NCBI GenBank assembly: GCA_938083085.1
Contig: CALLKX010000024.1
Span: 1 to 64,000, forward strand
Length of the DNA stretch: 64,000 nt
From: an uncultured bacterium
GTDB taxonomy: Bacteria; Planctomycetota; UBA1135; GCA-002686595
Direction of reading: 5' to 3'
This document shows, in pieces, positions 17,089 to 25,421 of this stretch. Every line of letters starts with the position of its first letter. Position 1 is the stretch's first letter. Under the pieces are notes generated by a model. The model was not told where the DNA came from, ran no database searches, and was given only the letters and a program-made list of their open reading frames with translations. A program made the translations under genes and the position numbers.

Positions 17089-17382
17089 TCACTCTCCGCC
17101 GATGGGCTCGGGGCCGGCCGGACCGAGCCGCGTGACGGTTGCCCGTCCGCTCTCGACCTGGACGACGTAGGTGCCGTCCCTGGACTTGATACGCGACCAC
17201 AGGTCGCTGGGGAGCGGAGACGCCGAGTCGGCCTCCGCATAGATCACCTTCATGCCCCTGGAGAAGGCGAGGTCGAGGGCCGCGGGGGTCGCGATCCGCT
17301 CGGAGCCGAGAATGAGCTCGCGGGTGCCGGACGCCATGCGCTGCACGTCCGCCTCCGTCACGAGCTTCTTCTTCGACGCCAT
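17089..17382 (-). CDS. Small BMC-locus protein with T-E-A-D-V…T-P module
   Basis: A 97-residue soluble protein. After a basic start (ASKKK) it carries LVTEADVQRMASGTRELIL, then RIATPAALDLAFSRGMKVIY, the same module that opens the neighbouring ACT protein. A short C-terminal strand-rich piece follows (DGTYVVQVESGRATVTRLGP). The ATG at 17382 is the natural start; the gene sits 26 bp after the BMC-T gene and 7 bp before the ACT gene, so it is clearly part of the operon. The module resembles the compact N-terminal helix-turn segment seen in some microcompartment enzymes, so it may be an adaptor or shell-interacting protein. No enzyme motif is visible. Confidence 0.72.
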   Translation of the reverse strand: MASKKKLVTEADVQRMASGTRELILGSERIATPAALDLAFSRGMKVIYAEADSASPLPSDLWSRIKSRDGTYVVQVESGRATVTRLGPAGPEPIGGE

Positions 17383-17408
17383 GAATCACTCCGCCCGACC
17401 TCGAGGGG

Positions 17409-18005
17409 TCAGAGGTGCGCCGAGAGTTCGGGGTGCGGACGCGGGATGACCACGTGCCGAGCGAGGCGCCCGGAGGAATCCGCGCTTCCAGCGGCCGCCT
17501 GCACCGAGCTCCTCACGTCGCTTACCTCGCCGGTGATCGTCAGGAAGCTCTTGCCGCCCAGCCCGTTGGCCAGGCGTAGATCAATCAAGTCGACGCTGGC
17601 CTCCTTGAGGGCGATATCAGCGGCGAGGATGCTGGCGGCGACGGTGGTGGTCTCCACCACGCCCACCGCGTCCAGCTCGCCGCCCGGGAGCGGCTCGCCC
17701 TGGCGGCGGAGCGCCGCGCAGACGCCGGCCTCCACCTGGGGGATCAAGAGCTGGTCGACGAGATCCCCGCGGGCGACCTCGGCGCCTCGCCGCAGGGCGC
17801 TGCGCAGGGCCTCGATGCTCCCCGTGAAGAGCACCACGTACTTGCCGGGCTGGACCGGCGTGGCGAAGAGGAGCTCGATGTCGGACTCCCAGAGGATCGC
17901 GTCCGTCATCTCGATCCCGGCCGCGACGCTCGCGGTCTCGAGCAGCGCAATGGCGGGCTGCACTTCCGCTCCGGAGAGCGTCGGGTTGTGGTCGTTGTTC
18001 TGCAT
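17409..18005 (-). CDS. BMC-T tandem-domain microcompartment shell protein
   Basis: A 198-residue protein with two BMC domains in tandem. The first (PAIALLETASVAAGIEMTD…KYVVLFTGSIEALRSAL) and the second (DAVGVVETTTVAASILAAD…KSFLTITGEVSDVRSSV) both show the GxxET…A…AAD start and a late loop-helix typical of the fold. Trimeric BMC-T proteins form pseudohexameric tiles, often with gated pores for large metabolites or cofactors. The ATG at 18005 is the start used; 73 bp separate it from the upstream BMC-P gene and no strong ribosome-binding site is visible. The C-terminus (VVIPRPHPELSAHL) resembles the ends of the BMC-H proteins in this locus. No iron-sulfur cysteine pattern is apparent. Confidence 0.88.
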   Translation of the reverse strand: MQNNDHNPTLSGAEVQPAIALLETASVAAGIEMTDAILWESDIELLFATPVQPGKYVVLFTGSIEALRSALRRGAEVARGDLVDQLLIPQVEAGVCAALRRQGEPLPGGELDAVGVVETTTVAASILAADIALKEASVDLIDLRLANGLGGKSFLTITGEVSDVRSSVQAAAGSADSSGRLARHVVIPRPHPELSAHL

Positions 18006-18078
18006 GGCGGGTTGTCCCCGTGCGTTTGCTGAATCCTGGAGTCGGGTGATTCTGTGCGCTGTTCTGTGCCGGGCTGGA

Positions 18079-18390
18079 TCAGCCCTCGTCAAAGTCGACG
18101 TGCGGGCCGACGACACGGCCGTCAGAGAGCTCCATCTTGTCGATGATGCCCACAACAGCCGTCTGAAAGCCGATGTCGTGTCCCTTGCCGATGGCGTGCC
18201 GCGCCGCCCTGCCGTGCACGACGAGGACCCGCTCGCCCTCTCCCGCGCCGATCGGATCGGCGGCGATCATCGTCTCGGCCGACGGCTTTCCGTCCGTGGT
18301 ATACGGACGGACGACCAGCAGACGCAGCCCATCGAGCGAGGCGTCCTTCTTGGTGGCCCAGACAGAGCCGATGACGGTGGCGACGTGCAT
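18079..18390 (-). CDS. BMC-P (EutN/CcmL-type) pentameric vertex protein
   Basis: A 103-residue pentamer-type shell protein. It has the family start HVATVIGSVWATKKDASLDGLRLLVV, split by the usual W-A-T-x-K, followed by AADPIGAGEGERVLVVHGRAAR and TAVVGIIDKMEL. Members close the vertices of the polyhedral shell. The ATG at 18390 shares a base with the upstream paralogue's stop (TGATG), so the two BMC-P genes are translationally coupled. Two different BMC-P genes side by side are usual for metabolosome loci. The acidic C-terminus (GPHVDFDEG) is unremarkable. Confidence 0.93.
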   Translation of the reverse strand: MHVATVIGSVWATKKDASLDGLRLLVVRPYTTDGKPSAETMIAADPIGAGEGERVLVVHGRAARHAIGKGHDIGFQTAVVGIIDKMELSDGRVVGPHVDFDEG

Positions 18391-18713
18391 CAGGCGCGTC
18401 CCCTGGCCGACTCGGGCCTCCACGACTCGGGCGCCCCAGGAGCGTGAACGTCGTCCACGATCCCGACAATGGCAGCCTCATAGGCGAGGTCTCCGTCTCC
18501 GCCACACGCCACGCGGGCAGCCTTGCCGAAGGCGACCATGACGTGCTCGCCCACGTCTGCGCCAACAGGGTCAACCGCGATCACGGGCGTGACCTTGGGC
18601 GCACCGGGCTCCGAGGCGTCGTCGACGGCCTCGATCACCAACAGCCGCTTGCCCCTGAGGTCATCCACCTCTCGGGTGGCCCAGACCTGTCCAACGACGC
18701 GTCCGAGGAACAT
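18390..18713 (-). CDS. BMC-P (EutN/CcmL-type) pentameric vertex protein
   Basis: A 107-residue vertex protein, paralogue of the gene just downstream: FLGRVVGQVWATREVDDLRG with the conserved W-A-T-R/K, VIAVDPVGADVGEHVMVAFG and EAAIVGIVDDVHA. The ATG at 18713 follows the stop of the divergent BMC-T gene by 3 bp, and its own stop shares a base with the next start. The longer C-terminal tail is Arg/Ala/Pro-rich (APESWRPESARGRA). Role: capping shell vertices as a pentamer, perhaps mixed with the second BMC-P. Confidence 0.93.
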   Translation of the reverse strand: MFLGRVVGQVWATREVDDLRGKRLLVIEAVDDASEPGAPKVTPVIAVDPVGADVGEHVMVAFGKAARVACGGDGDLAYEAAIVGIVDDVHAPGAPESWRPESARGRA

Positions 18714-18716
18714 GGT

Positions 18717-19346
18717 TCAGCGCCCCCCGGAGCGGCTGGGGTCCTCACGGACCGTCTCGAGCGCCCGACGTACCGCCTTCACGGCCTCGTCGATCTCGGC
18801 GTCGCCACCGGCCAACCGAAGTCGACCGACCGCGCCGGTGGTGCGCATGGAGGCGATCCGGATCGGCGCCGCCTTCTCCGCCTCGTTGGCGCAGCGCACC
18901 ACGTGGACAGCAGGCGAGACCTCCAGGGTGTAGACGGCATCGTCCCCGAGGACCAGCATGCCGGCGCGGGCCTGGTTGAGGAGGTTAGCGTGGTGCGAGG
19001 TGACCTTGCGGATGACCTCGTCCGCCAGCACCTCCGGCGCGGGCTGATCGGCCCAGCTGCGCCCGATGGCCTTGAGCACCTCGGCGCCCGCCTGGAGGAC
19101 CTGGCCCTGGTCGGGACCGTGCACCTCGAGGCTGCCGTAGTGACGCTCCGTGGTGAGCGCTCCGGGCGTGACGTCGCAGCGCTTCAGCGCGATATCAAGC
19201 AGCCGGTTCACGACGATGCCAGGGCGTACCTCTAGCCAGAACGCGCTATCCCCCTCCACGGGGAAGTAGCCGTCCGACTTCAGGGCGCTGATCGCGGTGA
19301 GCTGCGGCTGCATCTGGTCGAGATGAACCGCACCGCGGAGCTCCAC
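18717..19346 (-). CDS. Divergent tandem-BMC (BMC-T-like) shell protein
   Basis: A 209-residue protein with two BMC-like halves. Residues about 1-95 hold GYFPVEGDSAFWLEVRPGI and LLDIALKRCDVTPGALTTER with GSLEVHG, and the second half holds LLNQARAGMLVLGDDAVYTL and HVVRCANEAEKAAPIRIAS with GAVGRLRLAGG and a final helix. The second half fits the BMC fold clearly and the first is more diverged. The GTG at 19346 is chosen because the protein then begins ELRGAVHLDQMQPQ, a start I associate with planctomycete shell proteins of this type; a TTG slightly upstream is possible. It lies between BMC-H and BMC-P genes, with 3 bp to the next start, so a shell role is likely. Confidence 0.78.
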   Translation of the reverse strand: MELRGAVHLDQMQPQLTAISALKSDGYFPVEGDSAFWLEVRPGIVVNRLLDIALKRCDVTPGALTTERHYGSLEVHGPDQGQVLQAGAEVLKAIGRSWADQPAPEVLADEVIRKVTSHHANLLNQARAGMLVLGDDAVYTLEVSPAVHVVRCANEAEKAAPIRIASMRTTGAVGRLRLAGGDAEIDEAVKAVRRALETVREDPSRSGGR

Positions 19347-19374
19347 AGCATGAAGCGTTCCGGACAAGAGCAGC

Positions 19375-19656
19375 CTACTCGGGCAGGTAGCCTTCGAGGT
19401 CCGAGGACGGACGCGGGATGACGTGCACGCTGACGAGCTCGCCGACACGGCGGGCAGCGGCGGCGCCGGCCTCGGTCGCGGCCTTCACCGCGCCGACCTC
19501 GCCGCGCACCATCACGGTGACGAGGCCTGCGCCGGACTTCTCCTTGGAGAGGAGCGTGACCTTGGCGGCCTTGCACATCGCGTCGGCGGCCTCGACGGAG
19601 CCGACTAGCCCCTTGGTCTCGATCAGGCCGAGGGCGATCTGGGTTTCAGTAGCCAT
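19375..19656 (-). CDS. BMC-H hexameric microcompartment shell protein
   Basis: A 93-residue single-domain shell protein with all hallmarks: [57 protein letters not shown] and [13 protein letters not shown]. These form hexagonal tiles that make up the facets, with the central pore at the K/G-rich loop. The ATG at 19656 is 43 bp after the aldehyde dehydrogenase gene. It is closely related to the second BMC-H at 21648, from which it differs mainly at the N-terminus and tail ([10 protein letters not shown]). Confidence 0.97.
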   Translation of the reverse strand: MATETQIALGLIETKGLVGSVEAADAMCKAAKVTLLSKEKSGAGLVTVMVRGEVGAVKAATEAGAAAARRVGELVSVHVIPRPSSDLEGYLPE

Positions 19657-19699
19657 GGGATGACTTGTGGATTCGGTTCAGGGAAAGACGTGTCCGCGA

Positions 19700-21610
19700 T
19701 CAGGCGGTGCACGTGTGAGATTGGACGTCGTGGTGAGGGCAGCCCTGGCAGGGGCCAAGCGGGCAGCCTGCGCCCGCGTTATCCAGCATCTTCTCGATCT
19801 CCGAAGCGGAGAGAGAGGCGCCGGGCTGAGCCAGTGCTGCCCTGGCGGGCGCGGCAGACGGTGCTGCGGGGGCCACCGATGCGGCGGGGCGCCCGGCTGC
19901 GGTCGGTCGATCAGCGGTGAACCGCGGGGCGGAGCCAAGCCCCCCCACCTTTGTGGGATCAGAGCCCGCGCCGCTGGCGCTCGGGGCTGCAGGCCGCGGA
20001 GCTGGGGCGGGGGCAGGTGCTCTCACCACTGGCGGGGCGGGCCGATGAGCCGGCTCCGCAGGGCGGGCGTGGACCACCGGAGGCGTGAACGTGGTGCCCC
20101 CGGGCACCCGCGGAGTCGGCGCGGGAGCGGCGGGCAGCTCGGGCGCGGGCCCGCTGGAGCCGCGTCGGCCGGGGTCGCCCTCCATCATGGAACCGCGCGG
20201 CATCCCAGCGCCCGTCATGGAGGCGGCGCGCTCGTGGGCCTTGCGTTCGCGCTCCTTCCAGTCGCCCGTCGGGAACGCGACGCGCTTGATGTTCACCAGG
20301 TGGCGAGCCGAGATGTTGTCGCTCGTGATGTTCCCCGCCTGCGGCCCGCAGCCCAGGGAGAAGGACGGCACCAGGTTCGTGGAGAAGCCGACGGCGCCCA
20401 TGGAGGAGGGCCCGTTCGCGACGATCCGGCTCGCGGGCTTCTGGAGGAAGAAGGCGTCGAGCACCTCCGGGTCCATGGCGTGCACGCTCATGGTGTGCCC
20501 GAGCCCGCCGAAGTGAAGCATCTGCTTCGCGACCCGGCAGCCATCTTCCCAGCCGTCCACCACGTGCACGGAGAGGAGCGGGCAGAGGATCTCGATGGAG
20601 AGCGGGTGGTCCCGCCCCACTCCATCCTGGAAGGCGAGCAGCACGGTGGTCGACTGCGGCACGTGGAACCCCGCCTGATCCGCGACGCGCCAGGGGTCGA
20701 TACCGACGATGTCGGCGTTCATCTGGCCGCCGCGGTTGCAGAAGGCTTCGAGGCGCTTGCGCTCAGCGTCGGTGGCCACGTGGGCGCCGCGAGCCTGCAT
20801 CTCGGCGAGGAAGCGCTGGGCGATCGGTCGGTCGAGGACGAGCGCCTGCTCGGAGCAGCACAGCGTGGCGTTGTCGAAGCTCTGGCTGGACACCACCGCC
20901 TCCGCCGCCTTGCCAAGATCGGCGGAGCGGTCCACGTAGCAGGGCACGTTACCGGGCCCCACACCGTAGGCGGGCTTGCCGCTGGAGTAGGCCGCGCGCA
21001 CCAGGCCGCTGCCCCCTGTGGAGAGGATGACCGCCACGTCGCGGTGCTTCATCAGCGCGCCCGTGGACTCGATCGTCGGGTGCTTGAGGCAAACGACGAG
21101 GTCGGGCGGCCCACCGGCGCGCTCGATCGCGCGGCGCATGATCTCGCACGTCTCGGCGATGCAGCGCTTGGCCCGCGGGTGCGGGCTGATCACGACGGCG
21201 TTGCGCGCCTTCACCGAGATCAACGCCTTGTACATCGACGTGGACGTCGGGTTCGTGGTCGGGACGATGCCCGCCACCACGCCCACCGGCGTCGCCACCT
21301 CGTGCAGGCCGCTGCGGTCGTCGCGCTTGACGAAGCCCACGGTCTTCTCATCACGGATGGAGTCCCAGACGCCCTCTGAACCGAACAGGTTCTTGAGGAT
21401 CTTGTAGTGCACGCGCCCGATGCCGGTCTCGTCCACCGCGAGACGCGCGAGGTCGTGGGAGGCCGCCGCGGCGGCCTGGGCCATGGCGGCGCAGACGCGG
21501 TCCGTCTGCTCCTGGGTCCACGAAGCCGCCACCACCTGCGCAGCCTTAGCGCGGGAGACAGCGTCGCGCACCTCTTGCAAGGCGCGGAGGTCTGGATCGA
21601 GGCCCTTCAA
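19700..21610 (-). CDS. CoA-acylating aldehyde dehydrogenase with BMC-targeting tail
   Basis: A 636-residue enzyme. Residues 1-460 are an AdhE/SauS-type acylating aldehyde dehydrogenase: ATPVGVVAGIVPTTNPTS, VISPHPRAKRC, STGGSGLVRAAYSSGKPA, catalytic Cys near 250 in FDNATLCCSEQ, FGGLGHTMSVHA and LGCGPQAGN. It oxidises an aldehyde to an acyl-CoA with NAD, presumably inside the compartment. About 140 Pro/Ala-rich residues follow, then an amphipathic helix (SLSASEIEKMLDNAG) like known encapsulation peptides, and a Cys/His-rich end (CPLGPCQGCPHH…H-T-C) that could bind metal. The core is normal in length; the tail is unusual. It is the only core metabolosome enzyme in the window. Substrate unknown. 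Confidence 0.92.
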   Translation of the reverse strand: MKGLDPDLRALQEVRDAVSRAKAAQVVAASWTQEQTDRVCAAMAQAAAAASHDLARLAVDETGIGRVHYKILKNLFGSEGVWDSIRDEKTVGFVKRDDRSGLHEVATPVGVVAGIVPTTNPTSTSMYKALISVKARNAVVISPHPRAKRCIAETCEIMRRAIERAGGPPDLVVCLKHPTIESTGALMKHRDVAVILSTGGSGLVRAAYSSGKPAYGVGPGNVPCYVDRSADLGKAAEAVVSSQSFDNATLCCSEQALVLDRPIAQRFLAEMQARGAHVATDAERKRLEAFCNRGGQMNADIVGIDPWRVADQAGFHVPQSTTVLLAFQDGVGRDHPLSIEILCPLLSVHVVDGWEDGCRVAKQMLHFGGLGHTMSVHAMDPEVLDAFFLQKPASRIVANGPSSMGAVGFSTNLVPSFSLGCGPQAGNITSDNISARHLVNIKRVAFPTGDWKERERKAHERAASMTGAGMPRGSMMEGDPGRRGSSGPAPELPAAPAPTPRVPGGTTFTPPVVHARPAEPAHRPAPPVVRAPAPAPAPRPAAPSASGAGSDPTKVGGLGSAPRFTADRPTAAGRPAASVAPAAPSAAPARAALAQPGASLSASEIEKMLDNAGAGCPLGPCQGCPHHDVQSHTCTA

Positions 21611-21647
21611 GATCGTCCGTGGGAGCCGCGGCGGCCCCCGGATTCGA

Positions 21648-21971
21648 TCAGCTGGAGGCGCTCGAGGTCGAGCGCATCTCAGGGAGGATCTTGCACAGCT
21701 GGTCGTGCGGACGCGGGATCACGTGCACGCTGACGAGCTCGCCGACACGGCGAGCGGCCGCTGCTCCGGCGTCGGTCGCTGCCTTGACGGCGCCGACCTC
21801 CCCCTGAACGAAGAACGTCACGAGCCCTGCGGAGACACGCTCGTGTCCGCTGAGCTCGACCATTGCGGCCTTGACCATGGCGTCGGCAGCCTCGATGGCA
21901 CCGACCAGTCCTTTGGTTTCGACCATGCCGAGGGCCATCGGCTTCCTCGAGGTCGCGGCGGGGTTCGCCAT
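21648..21971 (-). CDS. BMC-H hexameric microcompartment shell protein
   Basis: A 107-residue BMC-H protein: [58 protein letters not shown] and [13 protein letters not shown]. Relative to the other BMC-H it has an extra N-terminus (ANPAATSRK) and a Ser-rich end ([10 protein letters not shown]). The ATG at 21971 is chosen because it directly precedes that short extension. It is the first gene of the minus-strand BMC operon, about 75 bp downstream of a good promoter, so shell tiles are made first. Confidence 0.96.
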   Translation of the reverse strand: MANPAATSRKPMALGMVETKGLVGAIEAADAMVKAAMVELSGHERVSAGLVTFFVQGEVGAVKAATDAGAAAARRVGELVSVHVIPRPHDQLCKILPEMRSTSSASS

Positions 21972-22045
21972 GGGTAGAGCTCCGGGCTCATCAGAAGATG
22001 GGGTCGCGGCGGCGGCTCGGCCGTCGCGGTGAGTTTCGGACGCTA

Positions 22046-22074
22046 AGTCTAGGGCTGGCCTCACCAGTGGGCAA
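22046..22074 (-). promoter_or_regulatory. Sigma-70-type promoter of the BMC operon
   Basis: On the minus strand TTGCCC, a 17-bp spacer and TAGACT lie 75-103 bp upstream of the first BMC gene. Both hexamers match the housekeeping consensus well and the spacing is ideal. No operator repeat is evident next to it, and no regulator gene adjoins the operon. Confidence 0.65.
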
Positions 22075-22164
22075 CGAGGTCCCCGGGTTGCTCGCCGGTC
22101 CGGACGAGATCCTCACCTGGAAGGCTGCGACCGACCGGCGCGCGGCAACGAACCGCCCTGCGTC

Positions 22165-22170
22165 TACACT
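22165..22170 (+). promoter_or_regulatory. Possible -10 element before SNF2 gene
   Basis: TACACT lies 8 bp before the ATG at 22178. The same hexamer is found upstream of several other transcription units here (40049, 50839, 61255). No good -35 hexamer is visible, and a start this close would give an almost leaderless transcript. Confidence 0.35.
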
Positions 22171-22177
22171 GTGGCGT

Positions 22178-25100
22178 ATGGCGTCCCCTGATCCCCGCTC
22201 CCTCAGCCCCTCGGACCGGGCCAGCATTCAGACCCAGGCGCGTCGATTTCTGGCCCAGTTCAGGGGAGATGCCACGGCACGGGTTCGCGAGCGGGCACGG
22301 CGCCTGGTCGCGGGCGCCCACCTGACTGCCGTCTCCGTGGACAAGCGAGGGACCGCGGCCGTCTGCGACGATGAGGGTGAGGCGGTCCGGATCGAGCTCC
22401 GATGGGAAGACCCGGGCACCGCACGCTGCCCCTGCGCGGACTTTCGGCGCCGCGGCACCTGCCCCCACGCGGTCGCCCTGCTCGAGGCCACCCTGGCCGC
22501 GCTGGAGGAAGAAGAGGTCCCCGAGACCAGGGATCGCTCTGCCCCTCGGTGGCTCACTCGCCTCGAACGCGTCACCCACCGCATCGAGGCGGGGGGAGGC
22601 CGACGCCTCGACCCGTGGCGCGCCCCGGACCCCTCCACGATGGAGGTCCGCTACATGCTGCGCTTTGGCGAGCGGCGGCAGGGGCTCGAGGCTCGTTTGG
22701 AGTGCCAGGTCCAGCGCGGCGGGCCCGAGGCCAACTGGGTCCCCATCCCGTTCTCCGGAGCGGACGCCGGCGACGTGGACCTCTCCCTCCTCGGCGCCGC
22801 CCACGCCGCGGTCGCCGCCGTCGCCAGCGGCGCGAGCGACGCCGGATGGAGGAGGGACCCCACTCACCGGGGGGTGACCGTCGCGTCGGTGACGCGGGAC
22901 GTGGCCCGCCCCCTCCTCGAGGCGGCGGCCGCCGCGGCGCCGCTCCTCGTGAGCCTGGAAGCCGGTACCCAAGCAGAGCCCATCAAGCTCGAGCTCCAGG
23001 AAGTCGTTGGACTCGAGCTGGAGGCGGAGGACGAGTCACGCGCCCTGTGGCGGGTGCACGCCAGCCTCGTCCTAAAGGGAAACGAGCGTGTCCGCGCCGA
23101 GGAGGTCGCGAGGGTGACCCATGACGGGCTGTGCGTCCTGCGCGGGTCCTGGCGGCTCCTCAAGCTCCCCGTCGGGGAGGCGACCGCCGTCGTGCTGGAG
23201 CTCTCCAGCGGGCCGCTGGAGCTCCCCGCAGAGGAAGCGCCAAGCCTCTCAGCCATCGCGGGCACCGCGACCCTCGTTGGCCCTCGACTGGCCGAGATCG
23301 CCGAGCCGCCGCGCCCGGTGCCCTGCCTGCGCGCCGAGGCCCCCCTGGAGACGGAGGGTGAGGCGCGCGTGGAGTGCGAGGTCACCTTTGACTACTCGGG
23401 GACGCGGGTCCGGCCCGATGACCGCACCAAGGTGGTGCCCGGCCTCGAGGGCCGCTCCGTCCCCCGCCAACCCCTGTTTGAGGCCGCGGCCATCCTCCGC
23501 TTCCGCGAGCTCGGCGGCCGCCCCGCGGGGAGCGGCTCCGGGGCCGCCGCCGCGGTCCCGGGAGGGAAGTTCCTCGGCATGGTCGGCACCCTGGTGGATG
23601 AGGGCTGGCAGGTCACCGCCCGGGACCAGCTCGTTCGGGGCCTGGGGTCAGTGAGCGTCTCCGTCCGCACCGGCGTGGACTGGTTTGACCTCGTGGGCGC
23701 TGTCCGCTTCGGTGACGAGGAGGTCCCCTTCCCGGTCGCCCTCGACGCCGCGCGGAACGAGCGCGGCTTCGTGGAGCTGGGCGACGGCTCCCGGGGGCTG
23801 CTGCCGGAACGCTGGCTCGAGCGCTGGAAGCTCGCCGCGCTTGGGGAGGAGATCGAGGGCGGGGTCCGCTTCGACCCCTCCCAGGCCTGGGCAGTGGCCG
23901 CCCTCGCGGAACAGCGCGCCGCCGAGGTGGACGAGCCCTTTGCTCGACTCCGTGAGCAGCTGGGGACCCTCGGCACCCCCAAGGCCGCCGACCCCCCGCC
24001 CGAATTCCGCGGGGAGCTGCGGCCCTATCAACGGGAAGGGCTCGGATGGATGCAGTCCCTCGACCGGGTCGGCCTCTCGGGCTGCCTCGCCGATGAAATG
24101 GGCCTCGGCAAGACCGTGCAGGTCCTCGCTTATCTCCTGAGCCGAACCTCCAGCTGTGAGGGTCGACACTCGGTGGTCGTCGCGCCCCGCTCCCTGGTGT
24201 TCAACTGGCTCCACGAGGCCGCGCGCTTCGCCCCCACCCTCGCGACCCTGGACTTCACGGGTCCCGATCGCTGGACGCGGCTGGAGCAGGCGAAGCCTGG
24301 CTCGCTGCTCGTCACCACCTACGGCACGCTGCGCCGGGATGCACCCCGGCTCGAGGAGACCGAGCTCGACGTGCTGGTCCTGGACGAGGCCCAGGCCATC
24401 CGCTCCCGCAGGAGCCAGACCGCTGTCGCGGCCCGGGCCCTGCGGGCACGGCGCCGGCTGGCCCTCTCGGGCACGCCCATGGAGAACCACCTCGGCGACC
24501 TCTGGTCCCAGCTGGAGTTCCTCAACCCCGGGATGCTCGGGGCCCACGCGGCCTTCGCGAGCCTCGGCGCCCCGCGGGGCCGCCACGCCCTGCCCGAGGA
24601 GGGGCGCGACCTCCTGGCCAAGGCCCTGCGCCCGTTCCTGTTCCGTCGCACCAAGGACGCCGTCCTGCCCGATCTTCCCCCGAAGGTCGAGCAGGTGCTC
24701 AGCGCGCCCATGGGTGACGCCCAACGGACCACCTACGAGGACCTCTCGAGGTACTTCCGCACCGAGCTCTCCAAGAGCAAGGGGCAGCGGCGCAAGGAGC
24801 GCCTCGAGAACCCGGGCGAGGTGGAGATGCACGTCCTCTCCGCGCTGACCCGCCTGCGCCAGGCGGCCTGCCACCCCGGTCTCGTGGACCCCTCCCTGCT
24901 CGCCGAGAGCTCGGGCAAGCTCGACCTCCTTCTCCCGATGCTCGAGGAGCTCGTGGCGAGCGGGCGCAAGGCCATCGTCTTCTCCTCCTTCACGAGGCTC
25001 CTCGGTCTGATCCGGACCCGGCTCGAGACCGCCCGTATTCCCTATCACGTGCTCGAGGGAGCGACCCGGAATCGCGGGGCGGTGGTCGAGCGGTTCCAGA

Positions 25101-25417
25101 CCGCCGCCGAGGGCTGCGTGTTCCTCATCAGCCTCAAGGCCGGCGGCGCCGGCCTCAACCTGACCGCCGCGGACTACGTATTCCTCATGGACCCATGGTG
25201 GAACCCGGCGGCGGAGGCCCAGGCCGTGGACCGCGCCCACCGCATCGGCCGCACCCGCCCGGTTCACGTCTACCGCGTCCTCACCGAGGGCACGGTCGAG
25301 GCCCGCGTGGTCGAGCTCCAGGAGCGCAAGTCCGACCTCGCCAAGACGGCCCTCGAGGGCGCCGCCACCGGCCTCTCCGACCTCGGCCCCGATGACCTCG
25401 AGTTCCTCCTCACCTGA
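22178..25417 (+). CDS. SWIM zinc-finger SNF2-family helicase
   Basis: A 1079-residue DEAD/SNF2-type ATPase. A SWIM zinc finger (CPCADFRRRGTCPH) sits near residues 85-100. After about 500 residues of poorly conserved beta-rich sequence comes the motor: QREGLGWMQSL, ADEMGLGKTVQ near residue 640, VLDEAQAIR, LSGTPMENHLGDLWS, FLFRRTKDAVLPDLPPK, KAIVFSSFTRLL, and motif V/VI LKAGGAGLNLTAADYV with DRAHRIGR. Such bacterial Snf2/HepA-like proteins move on duplex DNA and may remodel nucleoprotein or recycle RNA polymerase. The ATG at 22178 is chosen because the conserved region starts soon after and the region upstream is the divergent promoter zone. A paralogue lies at 26872, with an amino-acid permease between. 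Confidence 0.92.
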   Translation: MASPDPRSLSPSDRASIQTQARRFLAQFRGDATARVRERARRLVAGAHLTAVSVDKRGTAAVCDDEGEAVRIELRWEDPGTARCPCADFRRRGTCPHAVALLEATLAALEEEEVPETRDRSAPRWLTRLERVTHRIEAGGGRRLDPWRAPDPSTMEVRYMLRFGERRQGLEARLECQVQRGGPEANWVPIPFSGADAGDVDLSLLGAAHAAVAAVASGASDAGWRRDPTHRGVTVASVTRDVARPLLEAAAAAAPLLVSLEAGTQAEPIKLELQEVVGLELEAEDESRALWRVHASLVLKGNERVRAEEVARVTHDGLCVLRGSWRLLKLPVGEATAVVLELSSGPLELPAEEAPSLSAIAGTATLVGPRLAEIAEPPRPVPCLRAEAPLETEGEARVECEVTFDYSGTRVRPDDRTKVVPGLEGRSVPRQPLFEAAAILRFRELGGRPAGSGSGAAAAVPGGKFLGMVGTLVDEGWQVTARDQLVRGLGSVSVSVRTGVDWFDLVGAVRFGDEEVPFPVALDAARNERGFVELGDGSRGLLPERWLERWKLAALGEEIEGGVRFDPSQAWAVAALAEQRAAEVDEPFARLREQLGTLGTPKAADPPPEFRGELRPYQREGLGWMQSLDRVGLSGCLADEMGLGKTVQVLAYLLSRTSSCEGRHSVVVAPRSLVFNWLHEAARFAPTLATLDFTGPDRWTRLEQAKPGSLLVTTYGTLRRDAPRLEETELDVLVLDEAQAIRSRRSQTAVAARALRARRRLALSGTPMENHLGDLWSQLEFLNPGMLGAHAAFASLGAPRGRHALPEEGRDLLAKALRPFLFRRTKDAVLPDLPPKVEQVLSAPMGDAQRTTYEDLSRYFRTELSKSKGQRRKERLENPGEVEMHVLSALTRLRQAACHPGLVDPSLLAESSGKLDLLLPMLEELVASGRKAIVFSSFTRLLGLIRTRLETARIPYHVLEGATRNRGAVVERFQTAAEGCVFLISLKAGGAGLNLTAADYVFLMDPWWNPAAEAQAVDRAHRIGRTRPVHVYRVLTEGTVEARVVELQERKSDLAKTALEGAATGLSDLGPDDLEFLLT

Positions 25418-25421
25418 CGCC

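Noticed and set aside
14782-21971. The BMC locus as a standard PVM fucose/rhamnose metabolosome
   Set aside because: No PduL, class II aldolase, acetate kinase or lactate dehydrogenase gene lies in or next to the operon, and the shell set includes two tandem-BMC proteins.
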